From: Adiantum capillus-veneris
Lineage: Eukaryota; Streptophyta; Polypodiopsida; Polypodiales; Pteridaceae
Assembly: GCA_014529385.2 (NCBI GenBank)
Contig: CM043952.1
Location: 151,739,057-151,803,056, forward strand
Reading direction: 5' to 3'
Length of the DNA stretch: 64,000 nt
Shown here: piece by piece, positions 39,722 to 51,380 of the stretch
How the letters are laid out: each line of letters begins with the position of its first letter
Numbering within the stretch: the stretch's first letter is position 1
Position numbers and translations under genes: made by a program
Notes under the pieces: generated by a model
The model's input: the letters and a program-made list of their open reading frames with translations, nothing else
Databases searched by the model: none
Told to the model about the DNA's origin: nothing

Positions 39722-42700
39722 TTATCCTTGAATGATGATTGAAGATGAGCAAAAGCTCAACTTCTCCTTGTTGACCACCTTTGTAAACATGTCTGCAGGA
39801 TTTTCACTTGTATGCACCTTTCCTAGCTTTAGTTGTCCGTCTTCCAAAAGAGTGCGTATGAAGTGATATCTCACCTCAATGTGCTTTGTCCTTGAATGAA
39901 AGGCTGAGTTCTTCGCAAGATGGATAGCGCTTTGGCTATCACTGTACAAGACACAATTGTCTTGTTTGAATCCAAGCTCTTCTAAGAATCTGTGAAGCCA
40001 CAGAATCTCTTTGCTTGCCTCCGTCATTGCTACATACTCTGCTTCCGTGGTAGAAAGTGAAACCACTTTCTGCAGCTTTGAAGCCCAGCTTACTGTTGTG
40101 CCTCCAACCGTGAACACATAGCCAGTAGTGCTCCTTCGAGTATCTTTGTCACCTGCCATATCTGCATCAGCATACCCTTCTAGAAAAATATCAGTTCCTC
40201 CAAAATACAAAGCATTTGTTGTTGTCCCTTTTAGATACCTAAGTATCCACTTCACAGCTTGCCAATGCTCTTTACCTAGGTTGTCCATGAACCTACTCAC
40301 AACTCCCACTGCATGTGCAATGTCTGGCCTTGTCCAGACCATAGCATACATTAGGGAACCTACCGCTGCAGCATATGGAACTTTAGACATATAGGCTATC
40401 TCCTCTTGTGTCTTTGGACACATATCCTTCGTTAGTTTAAAATGACCAGCCAAAGGTGTAGAAACTGGTTTTGCATTTTGCATTGCAAACCTTTCTAGTA
40501 CCTTCTTGATGTAATCTTCTTGAGATAGCTTTATTGTCTTCTTCGTCCTGTCCCTTGATATTTTCATACCAAGTATCCTCTTTGCAGCACCTAAATCTTT
40601 CATTGAAAAAGATTTGGACAGCTCCTCTTTTAGGTCTTTGATGTCGTGCATGTTAGCACTTGCAATCAACATGTCATCAACATACAACATTAGGATGATG
40701 AATTTCCCATCTCCCAAATTCTCCGTGTAGACGCAGTGATCCGAGTTGCATCTTGTGAATCCATGATCCAACATCCATCGATCAAACTTCAAGTACCATT
40801 GTCTTGATGCTTGCTTTAAACCATACAAGCTCTTCTTTAATCTGCAAACCATTTTCTCCTTACCTTTTACTTCATACCCCTTTGGTTGAAGCATGTAGAT
40901 TTCCTCCTCTAAGTCACCGTGAGGGAATGCCGTATTTACATCCATTTGCTCAAGATTTAGATCATGAGCAGCCACAAGGCTTAAGACAAGCTTAATTGAG
41001 TTCATTTTTACAACAGGAGAAAATATTTCATTGAAGTCAATACCTTTCTTTTGAGAAAAACCTTTTACCACAAGCCTAGACTTGTACCTTTTCTTCCCAC
41101 CTTCTTCTTCCTTTAGCTTGTACACCCATTTGTTTTGAAGTGTCCGCTTACCTTTAGGCAACTCAACCAACTCCCATGTTTGGTTGCGATGTAGTGAGTC
41201 CATCTCCACTTGCATGCTCTTCGTCCATTCTTCTTTGGATTCATGTTGCATAGCTTCTTCATATGATTCCGGCTCTCCGGAATCTGAGATCAAGAGATGG
41301 TTGAAGGAAGAAACAAACCTTTCTGGAGGTCTACTTGCTCTTGTAGATCTTCGGGGAATAGGTTGACGCTCCTCATTTGGTTGATGTTGTTGCACATTGT
41401 CACCGTTTGCAGTCCTTGAGTCTTCACCGTCCTCAAGCTCCATGTACTCATCACCTGTTTCTTTTGTTTGTTTTCTTTCCAAGTAATCTTTGTACATATT
41501 TTGTTCGTTAAAAATTACATCCCTACTCCTTAAGATTTTACCATCTTCAGGATTCCATAGGCGATACCCAAAGTCTCCTTCTCCATAGCCAATGAAGAAA
41601 CACTTTTTGGACTTTGCATCTAACTTTGATCTTAGGCTTCCATCTATGTGCATGAAAGCCTCACACCCAAACACTTTGAGAAATGCATAATTCACCGGTT
41701 TACCTGTCCATGCCTCTTCTGGAACTCCCCCATCCAATGCCGTTGAGGGTGACCGATTGATTAAGTACACAGACGTACTTACAGCTTCCGCCCAAAGCTC
41801 AAGCGGTAGGCCTGCATGTAGCCGCATGCTTCGTGCTCGTTCCATGATTGTCCTGTTCATCCTTTCCGAAATCCCATTTTGTTGAGGTGTCCTTGGGGTT
41901 GTCCTTTGCCTCCAAATTCCATTGCTAGCACAAAAGCTTTCAAAATCTTGGCTGCAATATTCGCCTCCATTGTCGGATCTGAGGCATTTAACCTTGGTAC
42001 CTCTTTCATTCTCCACAAAGGCTTTCCACCTTTGAAATATGGAAAATACATCGGATTTATTCTTCATGACATAAACCCATGTTTTTCTAGTCGCATCGTC
42101 TATGAATGTTACATAGTACAATGAGCCACCAAGTGATGGTGTACTTGCAGGACCCCAAACATCAGAATGAACCAACTCAAGTTTTTTATTTTTTCTTTCA
42201 TTTCCTGATTTTTGAAATTTTACCCTCTTTTGTTTACCATAAACACAATCTTCACAGAACTCTAAGTCCACTTCTTTAGAACCTGGTAGAAGCTTCTTTG
42301 TTTGAAGGATTTGCATTGCTTTGGCACTCATATGTCCAAGTCGGTAGTGCCACACCGCACTGTCAACTTCTGTAGTTGCTGCACAAGCTGAAGGTTGCGT
42401 GTTAACAATACACAAGTAAAGTGTACGGACTTTTTCACCCTTGGCAATCACCAAAGATCCCTTTGAGATCTTCCACCGTTTGTTTCCGAATGCAATGTTG
42501 GGACCTTCATCGTCCAATTGTCCTGTAGAGATCAAATTTTTGCGAAGAGAAGGAACATGCCTAACATCTTTAAGCTTCCATTCATTTCCGTTAGCAGTTT
42601 TGATAGAAACTGTACCTTTGCCGACAATCTCACAAGCTTCATCATCTCCCAAGTATACATACCCAAAATTACCTTTGGTGTAGTCTTAAAAATGTTGCTT

Positions 42701-43603
42701 GTGTGGTGTCGCATGGAATGAAGCCCCGGAATCTACTATCCAGGAATTAGACACATTGTCTAATGAGAGAATTAGAGCATCTTGCTCTACTTTACCTGCC
42801 ACATTGGCCTCCGATGTTGGCTTGTTATCTTGAGACTCTGTCTCCTTCTTCTTCTTGGACCAGCAATCCTTCTTGACGTGGCCCTTCTTTCCGCAGTTCC
42901 AACATTCAAGAACTGACTTTGTGTGTGACTTGCTCCGCCTTGAGCGATCACGACCCTTTTGGTTTTTGAACCTCTCCTTAAGCCTTCCTCTTGTTTCCAC
43001 TGATAGTGCAGCACTTGATGATTCTCCTGTGCTTCTCCTTCGCATTTCCTCGCTTAGGAGAACACCCACAACATCATCAAACTTAAGAGTATTTGTGCCA
43101 GAGATAGAATTACTTACAGCCATCACAAGGCTGTCCCAACTATCCGGTAGAGATGATAGTATAAGGAGAGCTCGCACTTCGTCAACGAAATTGATTTTCC
43201 CTGATCAAAGTTGACTTATGTTTGTGTTAAAGTCATTTAGGTGTTCTGCAACTGAACCATTCTCTACCATCTTTAGATTGGACAAGCGCTTCATAAGAAA
43301 TACCTTATTGGATGCCGATGGTTTCTCGTAGAAGTCGTCAAGTGACTTCATCAAGTCCTCCGTGGTCTTCATCTCCGAAACATTGAAGGCCACCGTTGAT
43401 GCCAAGCTTAACCGGATTGTTCCCAGTGCCTTTCGATCAAGGACAATCCATGCTTCATCTGCCATTGTTGCGGGCTTCTTCGCAAGACCGCCTAGTGGCA
43501 AATAGAGGTCCTTCTGGTAGAGATAGTCTTCAATCTGCATCTTCCAATGTTGGTAGTTTTTGCCGTTGAACTTCTCAATCTTGAGCTTCCCTTCCTCCGC
43601 CAT
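39722..43603 (-). CDS. gag-pol: Gag-Pol polyprotein of element G (two in-frame stops)
   Basis: The ATG at 43603 (MAEEGKLKIEKFNGKNY) starts gag. TGA at 43205-43207 and TAA at 42686-42688 are the only interruptions of one frame about 1294 codons long. The order of domains is gag, zinc knuckle CWNCGKKGHVKKDC, protease WIVDSGASFHATP, integrase (HYRLGHMSAKAM, CEDCVYGKQ, then VHSDVWGPA, LRSDNGGEY, NGISERMNRT, with all three core acidic residues), RT (LMLYVDDMLIA) and RNase H (YADADMAGD, STTEAEYVAMTEA, YSDSQSAIHLA, KHIEVRYHFIRTLLE). All catalytic motifs survive. The 976-codon stretch after the TAA is undamaged. It is the least decayed element in the window. Confidence 0.92.
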
Positions 43604-43676
43604 AACTCCCACTCAATTCAAGGAATCCTTTCCTTGAGATAATTTAGCTACGAGCAAACCTTGCTCTGATACCAGT

Positions 43677-44439
43677 TGTTAGGAAATAAGACGTAGCTAA
43701 ATAGATAATTGAGTAGATTACTTAATGGAGAGAGAAAGATTTATATACACGAGATTATAGAGTAGAGAGAGAGAGAGAGAGTACACATGATATACGTGGT
43801 TCACCCAATGTGGGCTACGTCCACGGGAAAGTAGCCACTCAATGGTTTTAGTACTTCAAAACAAGAAGTAGTTTACAAAGGGATTATACCCTTAATGGAG
43901 CTCCTGCCTTGCTTCACTCTCACCACCTCACACTCACCTTGTTGCATCAACTTCACACTATGAAATGTGTGTAGAAATGGCCTCCTTTTATAGGCCAAAA
44001 GGGCTGCCCTCTCTTATGAGAGACAGCCATGTGTAGCCGCCCTTGTGCGAATAAGTCCAAATCGGACCCTCCAATTGCCCATGTGTGGCCGCCCTTGAGA
44101 AGACAAGTCCGCTTTTGAATTCGGCCACCGGCCACCGGCCATTGACTTTCGTCCACCGACCATGGGCCATTGACTACCAGCCACTGGCCAACCGACCGAT
44201 TGTTTTCCGACCACTTTCCGGCCGCCGTCCGGCCATAATATTCCGGCGAAAAAAAAAGTCTCGGGGGCCTCTGCCCCCGAGGCCTTTAAAGTTGCCCCTG
44301 ATTCTTGTTCGTGAAAATTTTGGTTTCCGGTGAGTGATTTTTCTTCACGCACGATGGGTTCTCCTCATAATGGGGGCCTTACAAATGTGCGCTTTTACCA
44401 TAGAAAATTACAAGGGTAAATCAGGCTCCATACTTAAGA
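43677..44439 (-). repeat. 5' LTR of element G
   Basis: A 763-bp partner of 38880-39661. The last bases are CTTAAGA instead of CTTAACA, so the terminal CA is mutated; the TSD (GGCGG at 44440) fixes the end. It has a shorter (GA)n run (about 43764-43781). Confidence 0.93.
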
Positions 44440-44590
44440 GGCGGGCTGGCAGTATGTACACATATTCTTTTGTAAAAACCTAATAAGAACTCACTATGCT
44501 CTACACATTACAGTAGAGCGAGTTCACCATATCGTTGTGCTCTTCTTCTCGCACTCTCTCTCGCATCGCACTTCTGCTCGTACTCCTTCA
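44440..44590 (+). repeat. 3' LTR of element F, second part
   Basis: The remainder of the F 3' LTR after element G ends ACTCCTTCA at 44590 and is followed by the TSD TGGAT of F. Confidence 0.93.
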
Positions 44591-45486
44591 TGGATGAGCA
44601 GTGGAAAGCCGCAATGGATTGGGAGTTGAGAGTTTTACATTCTGTCAACGTCACTCAACTCACTCCCAATCAGATCAATGCGTAATGGCATTAGCAATCC
44701 TTGCCATACCCTCTCATCAAAGTGAAATTATTACAGGTAAAAGAGAGTTTTGTACAAAGACATGCAAGAAGATGGCGCAGATAATGACCACCCAAAGTGG
44801 AGGTTAAGCTGGTTGAACAGGAATCCGAGATACCTGATTCTATTCACAAGAGCACCTGCAGCCCTTCAACGAGATCCAACTTTCTGTCATGTACCCAGAG
44901 TAAGGACGTGGCAAGAGCATGAAGCACTGACAAAGAAGAGGCCAACTTGGCTTAACTACCCAAGACTGCTAGCTCCAGAGAGAGGACAAGCATCAGAGGA
45001 ATACATGGTAAAAACCTTAACAGGCACCATGTCTTTATTAAAAATTCTACCAGATCTCTCCTATGCAATGTTATATAAGATATGCAGAATGTTGCTCACA
45101 TGCATCCAAGCTTTTAATGAGCCTGAGCAAGCAAGAGCCCCATGGATGTCATTTTTAGAAGGTAACCAAGGCTTGTGCTATGATCTGAGTGGGCAACCTT
45201 CAGAAGAAGTCCTTTACGGCTTCTATGCCAGATGTATGTTCTTACCATCACACATTATGTTGGCATTTGAAGAAGCTTTCTACACTGGATTCTTCACTTG
45301 GCGAATGAAGATATTTGCGTCGGTGATCAGCAACCAGGCTACTCAGCGGTGGAGCTGCAGAATAAAGTGACCATGCAATTTTGGCAAGTGTTAGACAAAG
45401 AAAGAAAAATCAGACACCAAAAGGCACTGGATGCGCTTAAAGACCGCCTCGCCAGCCGTCAACCCGAAGACTATTTCAGCCCATAA
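44591..45486 (+). pseudogene. G2 extra ORF, C-terminal part
   Basis: Coding continues after F: MDEQWKAAMDWELRVLH, to a TAA near 44683. The long frame 44750-45370 (206 codons) has WRLSWLNRNPRYL, TWLNYPRLLAPERG, LEGNQGLCYDLSGQ and FYARCMFLPSHIM. The tail is in another frame and ends at 45486 (FWQVLDKERKIRHQK, DRLASRQPEDYF). A PPT and the 3' LTR follow within 40 bp, so the ORF is the last gene of G2. The domain is not recognised; it is Trp- and Leu-rich with no obvious zinc or catalytic motif. Confidence 0.65.
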
Positions 45487-45512
45487 AACTATGTCAAGGG
45501 ACGACACAAGCG

Positions 45513-46395
45513 AAGGGGGGGGAATGTTAGCAGCAAGCTAACACGGACACCATTTTTCGGAGTTCTCTTTGTTAAACAATTATTATTTTGATAAATCGAA
45601 AATATTGTAACTCCTAAATTCTCGGATAAACTCTGTAATTAATGAGCCAAGTCTACAAGCTTCCAGATTGTATCAATCAGTCATTACCCAGCTTTGGTAG
45701 AACTCCAGATTATTAGTTTTGACCACCCAAAAACCTTGGCTAAGGCATAAAAGCCAATTCTTGTAAGTTTTTGGATAAGAAATACACAGCGTGAGCTAAC
45801 AACGCTCGCTCCTCTCCTTCTCGCACTTCCTACTCTCTCCCAGGTTGTCACGTTGCGATTGTGTTTGTTGCATTGCAACCGTAGGTAAGAGCTCTACGCA
45901 TTGACGTAAGCAGTTCACAGTATTTCGTAGCTTTTGGCATCGCCGACCCGCGGCCTAATTTCATCATAACTAGGAAGTGACACTTTTAAATCGAAAACTA
46001 AGCATAGGCGGGGTATTGGGGCATCATTGCTAAGCATTTAGATGCATTCTGGGTCGAAAATGACTAGGTCAAAAATACATTGATGTTAATAATCACGATT
46101 TTGGAACATGACCAAGTGGGGTTTGAGACCATAAGCATGTGTGCTTAGGTGTTATAAACTTGTCCTAGAAGTTTTGTTACGTTTGGATGTCATTTGATGC
46201 TGTAATGGATGTGATTTGTTTGCCGATGAGCGATTGGCTTTTGGTGATTTCAGTCACTTGAGTGTAGCTTGAGTTAGATGTGAGATGTTAGTTGTTTTCC
46301 GAGAGATTAACAACCTCTTGTAGCCTCTATGCACTAGTCAAGTCAGCTTCATCCCATGGTTTGACAATTTAATCGTGGTTCTCGCTAATACTGCA
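45513..46395 (+). repeat. G2 PPT and 3' LTR
   Basis: The PPT AAGGGGGGGAA ends at 45524. The LTR starts TGTTAGCAGCAAGC at 45525 and is read to CTGCA at 46395 (871 bp), the end being placed by similarity to the S1 solo LTR (929 bp). A TATA-like GCATAAAAGC lies at 45745-45754, at an offset similar to that in S1, and an 18-base run around AAGCTTCCAGATTG (45657-45674) is shared with S1. The exact right end is uncertain by some tens of bases because the TSD partner is outside the window. Confidence 0.72.
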
Positions 46396-47000
46396 ATAAG
46401 ATAGGATGGTGAGGTTAGACATGCGTCCCACAAGAGCCAAGCTCCAATGCATGCTCATCTCCTCTACCATGCTAATTACTAAGCTATGCTAACCTATTAA
46501 GAGTGATTATGTGAGGAGACATACTTCTTTCTCGTAAGAATACTCCTTCTTACTCTCGATCTACTCTCATACCCCACTAGCTCTCACCATTCTCAAAGGT
46601 GTGTGAGGTCTTGGGTCTGAGACCGTGAGGGAATTGATGTTGTGTTTTCAAGTGTAAGCTTGGTGCTTGAAGCTTCCTTCATTGCACCAGCAAGTTATTG
46701 AAGGAACACAAGGTATTGTATTGTAAAATGTCTCCCTTGATGGGGGAAACCTATAATACAAAGCCTTTTGGAGGGGGGACCGGCTCCATGTAAACCCGGT
46801 CCTCAATTGTTGTCGATAGCTTAATTTCTCTCTCTTTTTTAAGTATTGTTCATGCCTATCTAACTAGGTGTTATGTTTTTGTTGCTCTCTCCATCCAAGC
46901 ACTCTTGCTATGCTCGTTAGGAATCTATTCTTAATGAAATGCTCACTATGTCTATGTTACTTTCCGCTATACACAAGTTACTAGATCATTAATTGTTACA
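46396..47000 (+). repeat. H2: fragment related to solo LTR H
   Basis: This shares several blocks with H: AAGGTGTGTGAGGTCTTGGG-like text, the GGACCGG-loop-CCGGTCC hairpin (46777-46802) and GTTACA at the right end (47000). Its left limit is not resolved and no TSD was found. It immediately precedes G3. Confidence 0.65.
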
Positions 47001-47036
47001 ACTTAGCTGAAACTGGAGAGGAACCAAAGCTAGCAT

Positions 47037-47127
47037 ACATTGCCACTAACCTCACAGAGGAGGTTAGTGGCAATGTACACTAACCAAAGCTAGCATACAT
47101 TGCCACTAACCTCACAGAGGAGGTTAG
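47037..47127 (+). repeat. Palindromic duplication in G3 RT
   Basis: A 17-bp arm (47037-47053) pairs perfectly with 47060-47076 around the loop ACAGAG. A 45-base block (47023-47067) is repeated 60 bases downstream (47083-47127). Both lie at the start of RT, just after the H2 end. Confidence 0.85.
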
Positions 47128-50100
47128 AGCAGCTTTTGATATCTATTCTCAAAGAGTACAAAGTTGTGTTTTAGCATGGTCTTGCAAAGACCTTGAGGGT
47201 GTAGATACAGACATTTGTCAACACACCATACCCCTTAAGAGTGATGCAAAGCCTCACGGAGAGCGTCCCTATACTTATAAAATAAATCTTTTGCAAAAAA
47301 TATTAAGGAGGAGATAGACAAGGTTAAAGAAGTAGAGTTTATCTATGAGACTGAGCACATGGATTAGGTTTCTCAAATTGTGGTAGTACCCAAGAAAAAT
47401 GGTAAGTTGCGAGTATGTATGAATCTCAAACAGTTAAAGCAATGACTATCAAAGATGACTATCCCCTATCTATTACAGACCATGTGATTGAACAAGTTGC
47501 AAGCAAGGAAGCCTAGAGTTTTTTTTTATGGATTTTCAGGCTATAACCAACTTGGTATAAGCTAACGAATCAGCATAAAATAGCTTTTGCTACAAAAGGG
47601 CATATTTGCATACATAGTAATGCCATTTGGCTTGACCAATTTACCTACCACATTCCAAAGGATGATTAGTCATGATTTCAAGGAGTATCTAAGATAGTTC
47701 TTAGAGATTTACATGGACAACTTATGCATGCATTCTCTTCTGAGAAATGAGAGCACATAGAGCACTTGAAAAGATCTTTGAGAAGTGTAGAACTTATCAT
47801 ATCTGCTTAAATCCAAAGAAATGTGTCTTCATGGTAAGACGAGGAAAATTTATAGGGTACATTGTGCCCAAGAACGACATTTTTATGGATCTTGAGAAGA
47901 CTCAAGTGATTGTTGATCTACCATGACCTACAAAAGTTAGGGAGGCACATACCTTTCTAGGCCATTATGGATATTATGATGATTCATTTACATGTATGCC
48001 ATTATTGCCAAACCTCTCTACTCTCTTATCACAAAATTTGAGTGGATCAACAACTGTGAATAAGCATTCCAAACAAAGCATTACAAACATTGAAGCATAG
48101 ATTGATTTCGGCTCCAATTCTAAAAGCTTCTAATTGTATGGACAAAGATCCTTCATGTCCACATCGATGCATCAATTGATGCTATAGGATGTATTTTACC
48201 ACAGCTAAGAGAGAGAAACATGGATTTTCCTATAAGTTACTACAATAGACAATTGAATAGTGCAAAAAAGAATTACACGACCACAAAAAGGGAAGAGTTA
48301 GGAATGGTCTATGCTGTGAAGAAGTTCAGACACTACCTTCTCGCGAACAAATTTGTACTTTTTGTGGACCATCAAGCACTATTGTACTTGGTGAACAAAC
48401 CTTGCAATACATGACATATTGCTCGATGATTCATTATATTGCTTGAGTTTAATTTTGCAATTGTGGTGAAAAAAGGAACAACACATCATAGGGTGGACCA
48501 TTTGTCATGATTAAAACATAGAGAGGCGCCCATTAGGGTTGATGATGACTTGCCTATTTCAATTTTTTCAACATTGAAATGGTACTGAGGTAGAGTGAAC
48601 ATGCTATACCTTTGCTCATCATTGGTTCATCATAAGTTGAAAGACTGTCGTTCATCATTGAGGACACCAAAGCACTTGTGCTAATAGAAAGGCTATACAA
48701 GCAAGGAAATGATGGTATATTATGGCTATGTATAGAGCCAAATGAGAGACACATGTACTGAACGAAGCTCATATACAAAAAAACAAAAACTCACAATGGA
48801 AAATCACAAGCATATCAAAGGTTGAGAAGACTAGGTGTATATTGGCCTAACATGTAGAAAAGTGTTCATGACTACATCAATTTATGTAACATTTGCACAG
48901 TCAATGTACTTGTGGGACATGCAGCACTATTCACAATCATGGCCGCACCTAAATGGAGCTCTTACATTATGGATTGCCACATGATGGGAACCTTGCAGAA
49001 GGGTTGAGCAAAGCAAGGATTAGATCCATTTAGACTAAAGCAGAGAATTATGTGTTGGTTGAGGATCACCTCTATAAGAGAGGAAAACGATGATCAACTG
49101 CGGATGTGTGCCAAAGAAGGTGAATACATTTTGATTCTCAAGCAATCTCATGTCGGAGAAGCATGTGGACTTTTTTTGCTGACAAAATCGTGAAAACAAT
49201 CCTTGTTGTAGAAATTTGGTGGCCTACCTTGTTCAAGGATGTTGAAGCCTATATAAAGAGATGGTGAATGCCAACAAACAAGGTACCTATGAAGAGACAC
49301 AAAGTGCCTTTACAACCAATAATGGGGGTGAGTGCATTTGCCAAATGGGGCATAGATGTTGTTGGGTCTATAGCATCTCCAACATATCGCATACATGCTC
49401 AGTACATCATAGTGGCCACAACGTATTTGACCAAATATATCTAAGCAAAAGTGACACAAAAGAACAATGCAAAAATGATAGTGCAAATCTTGTATGAGAA
49501 CAAATTTACAAGGTATGGGCTAGCAATTGAAATACTTAGCGACAAAGGGAATCACTTTATAAATAAAGTGATAAAATTATTGCTAGATGAGTTCATGGTA
49601 ATTCATCACAAATCAGCACCTTATCACCCTCAAGCTAATGGAGAGGCTAAGAGCACAAACAAAATTCTATGCACAATTCTCACAAAGAAGTAAGCGAATC
49701 AAGAGCGGATTGGGACCAAAAGCTACATTGAATTTTATGGGCATACCAAGTAGCATACAAAACATTGCTTGGAACAACGTCTTTCGACCTGGTGTTTGGT
49801 CTTAATGCCATGTTGCCCATAGACTTCTGGATTCACATGCTTAAAGTAGCCAAAAAATTAGAGTGGATGGATCATGAGCTATTAGAGAGACTAGATATTC
49901 TCAAAAGGCTAGATGAAACACGCTTACGAGCTGTCACACAGGTATCTATGCCCAAAAAATATGATTGAAGGAATTTCATGATTAGCATGTAATCAATAAG
50001 GAGTTCAAAAAGGGAGACTAGGTATTAGTCTACACCCTAAAACAACACTCCAAGAAGTTAAAGAAGTGAGAGAATGGCCCATTTGTGATTCATGACATAC

Positions 50101-50450
50101 CATCAAGTGGAGCCATAAAGCTTGCAATATCAGTGGGAGAAGAGATGCCCAATTGGATTAGTGGATGCAGGTTGAAGAAATATCATTTGTCACTAACAAC
50201 TAAAATGCTAGAAAAGATCCACAAAGTAGCTAGAGAAAGAAGCAAGCCCAGGCTATTCAAGTACAAGCTCAAGAGGAAGCTAAGTTGCGGATTTTAAAGT
50301 GCAAAGAATGCAGCAATAACTTGCAATTTATGCCCAACCAACAATGGCACCTCTTCTAGTTGAAGCAATTTAGACAAAGCAAAATTAGCTTGGAGGCATG
50401 AATGTACGCATTAGAGTATAGTTTCTAGATGGATCGACAAAGCGACACTT

Positions 50451-50840
50451 ATGGGCACAAGAGCTAGAGCAAATGTCATCAGGTATTCTACATACATGAA
50501 AATGATAGGCATACCATTAATGCTAAAGGCTACAAAATTGAGGAATATTTGTCTATTTAGGCCAAGCCAATATGTTAATCATTGTATCGATAGCCATCAA
50601 TGCCCACATCAATTTAATGTCATGGTAGATACAGATCTCAATGAAGCAGTCATCCTAGGTGTTCCCTGGATACGAACTTATGAAGTAGTTTTGGATTGGC
50701 AAGAGGATGCATTAAAGTTCATGCTTGGTGACACCTCTTATGTCACTCCACTGGCACAAAGTGATCATATGTGGGAAGGGGGGATTTTATATGTGCAAGA
50801 TTTCATTCTTGAGCTTTTGCAATTCGAACATTATTTTTGA
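50451..50840 (+). pseudogene. G3 retropepsin-like domain downstream of integrase
   Basis: The frame keeps YSTYMKM, CPHQFNVMVDTDLNE and ILGVPWIRTYEVV, all aligned with the G2 domain at 25946-26344. The active-site text reads MGTRARAN where G2 has VDTGARVN, so the catalytic Asp is lost. The position relative to the integrase end (about 480 bp) is close to that in G2 (about 550 bp). Confidence 0.8.
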
Positions 50841-51380
50841 ACTTTTAAAGCTCGTATTACACCAACGATATCTTCATATAATTAGTGTGGCATGAGAAAA
50901 GTTTACATTACATTGTGCATTCCTTCAATCATCAAGCAATCAAATGTAACATGCATGCATGTCTTTTCTCGTGGGAATGTATGCTCATGCACATCGTGAA
51001 ATATAACGCACCATTTTATTAATTTTGATTATACATCATATTCTGAAGAATACTAAACAACATACCTACCATAATCTCAAAGTAACCTAGCGAATCCACT
51101 CAAGAAACCTCAAAACCAAACTAGATTTTAAATAGCAATATGATATGCATAACATACCATGCAACAAACCTCCAATCACATAATCAAGTCGCATCGCCAC
51201 CATAATGCCATGTCCAAGTCATGTGGCCACCATGTACATAAAACACGCAAATCAAAACATCAAAATGAAATCAAAACATCGTCACATCTTGGCAAAATGT
51301 GTGTCAAGAGATGGAATCTCAGGGACGAACCTCCTCAAGCAACTTTTGTGCTTTTTGACTACACCACCTTTGGCATACAA
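50841..51380. other. No recognisable gene
   Basis: AT-rich DNA between the G3 remnant and the PPR fragments. Short ORFs carry no motif. The LTR of G3, if it survives, may be here but was not found. Confidence 0.5.

Larger units (their letters stand above)
38880..44439 (-). mobile_element. Element G: nearly intact Ty1/copia retrotransposon (5.6 kb)
   Basis: LTRs are at 38880-39661 (782 bp) and 43677-44439 (763 bp). A perfect TSD, GGCGG, is at 38875-38879 and 44440-44444. The tRNA-Met primer site (complement of TGGTATCAGAGC, at about 43664-43676) and the PPT (minus AAGTGGGAGATT) are both present. A single gag-pol frame runs 43603-39722, interrupted by only two nonsense codons. The two LTRs differ by scattered substitutions and a (GA)n length change. 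It is inserted in the 3' LTR of F. Confidence 0.96.
31809..44590 (+). mobile_element. Element F: Ty1/copia, carrying nested insertions H and G
   Basis: The 5' LTR (31809-32000) and the 3' LTR (38835-38879 plus 44440-44590) are flanked by a perfect TSD, TGGAT, at 31804-31808 and 44591-44595. H (34663-36324) is inserted in the integrase coding and G (38880-44439) in the 3' LTR. Without these, F is about 5.6 kb with gag, protease, integrase, RT and RNase H in copia order. At least three frameshifts (near 33885, 37567 and 37840) inactivate it. It belongs to the E family and is the fuller relative of C and D. Confidence 0.95.
22064..46395 (+). mobile_element. Element G2: large Ty3/gypsy retrotransposon with post-integrase protease-like domain and extra ORF
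   Basis: The order on the plus strand is protease-RT spacer, RT, RNase H, integrase, a retropepsin-like domain, about 2.2 kb non-coding with TATA box and palindromes, a long extra ORF, PPT (45513-45524) and 3' LTR (45525-46395). Copia F (31809-44590) is inserted in the extra ORF. Without F, G2 is about 11.5 kb from S1 to its end. The gag and any upstream protease would lie beyond the G1 block and are not seen. The spacer SFDFPNQKTRRQKWYRRK aligns with FYDFANQHPKRQERYRKK of G1, so the two are related families. RT and coding frames carry many lesions; the element is not functional. Confidence 0.85.
47001..50840 (+). pseudogene. pol: Element G3: decayed Ty3/gypsy pol related to G2
   Basis: The order is RT (EEPKLAYIATNLT; IYETEHMD; active-site box YMDN at 47710-47721 in place of YMDD), RNase H (48220-48414, NFPISYYNRQLNS-like and HYLLANKFVLFVDHQ), integrase (49261-49968, with a YEETQS zinc relic and ANGEAKSTNK, where the catalytic Glu is replaced), an integrase tail (50085-50297, NWISGCRLKKYHLSL) and a protease-like region (50451-50840). 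Stops and frameshifts are frequent. No LTR pair was found. It is a second, more decayed example of the G2 architecture. Confidence 0.85.
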
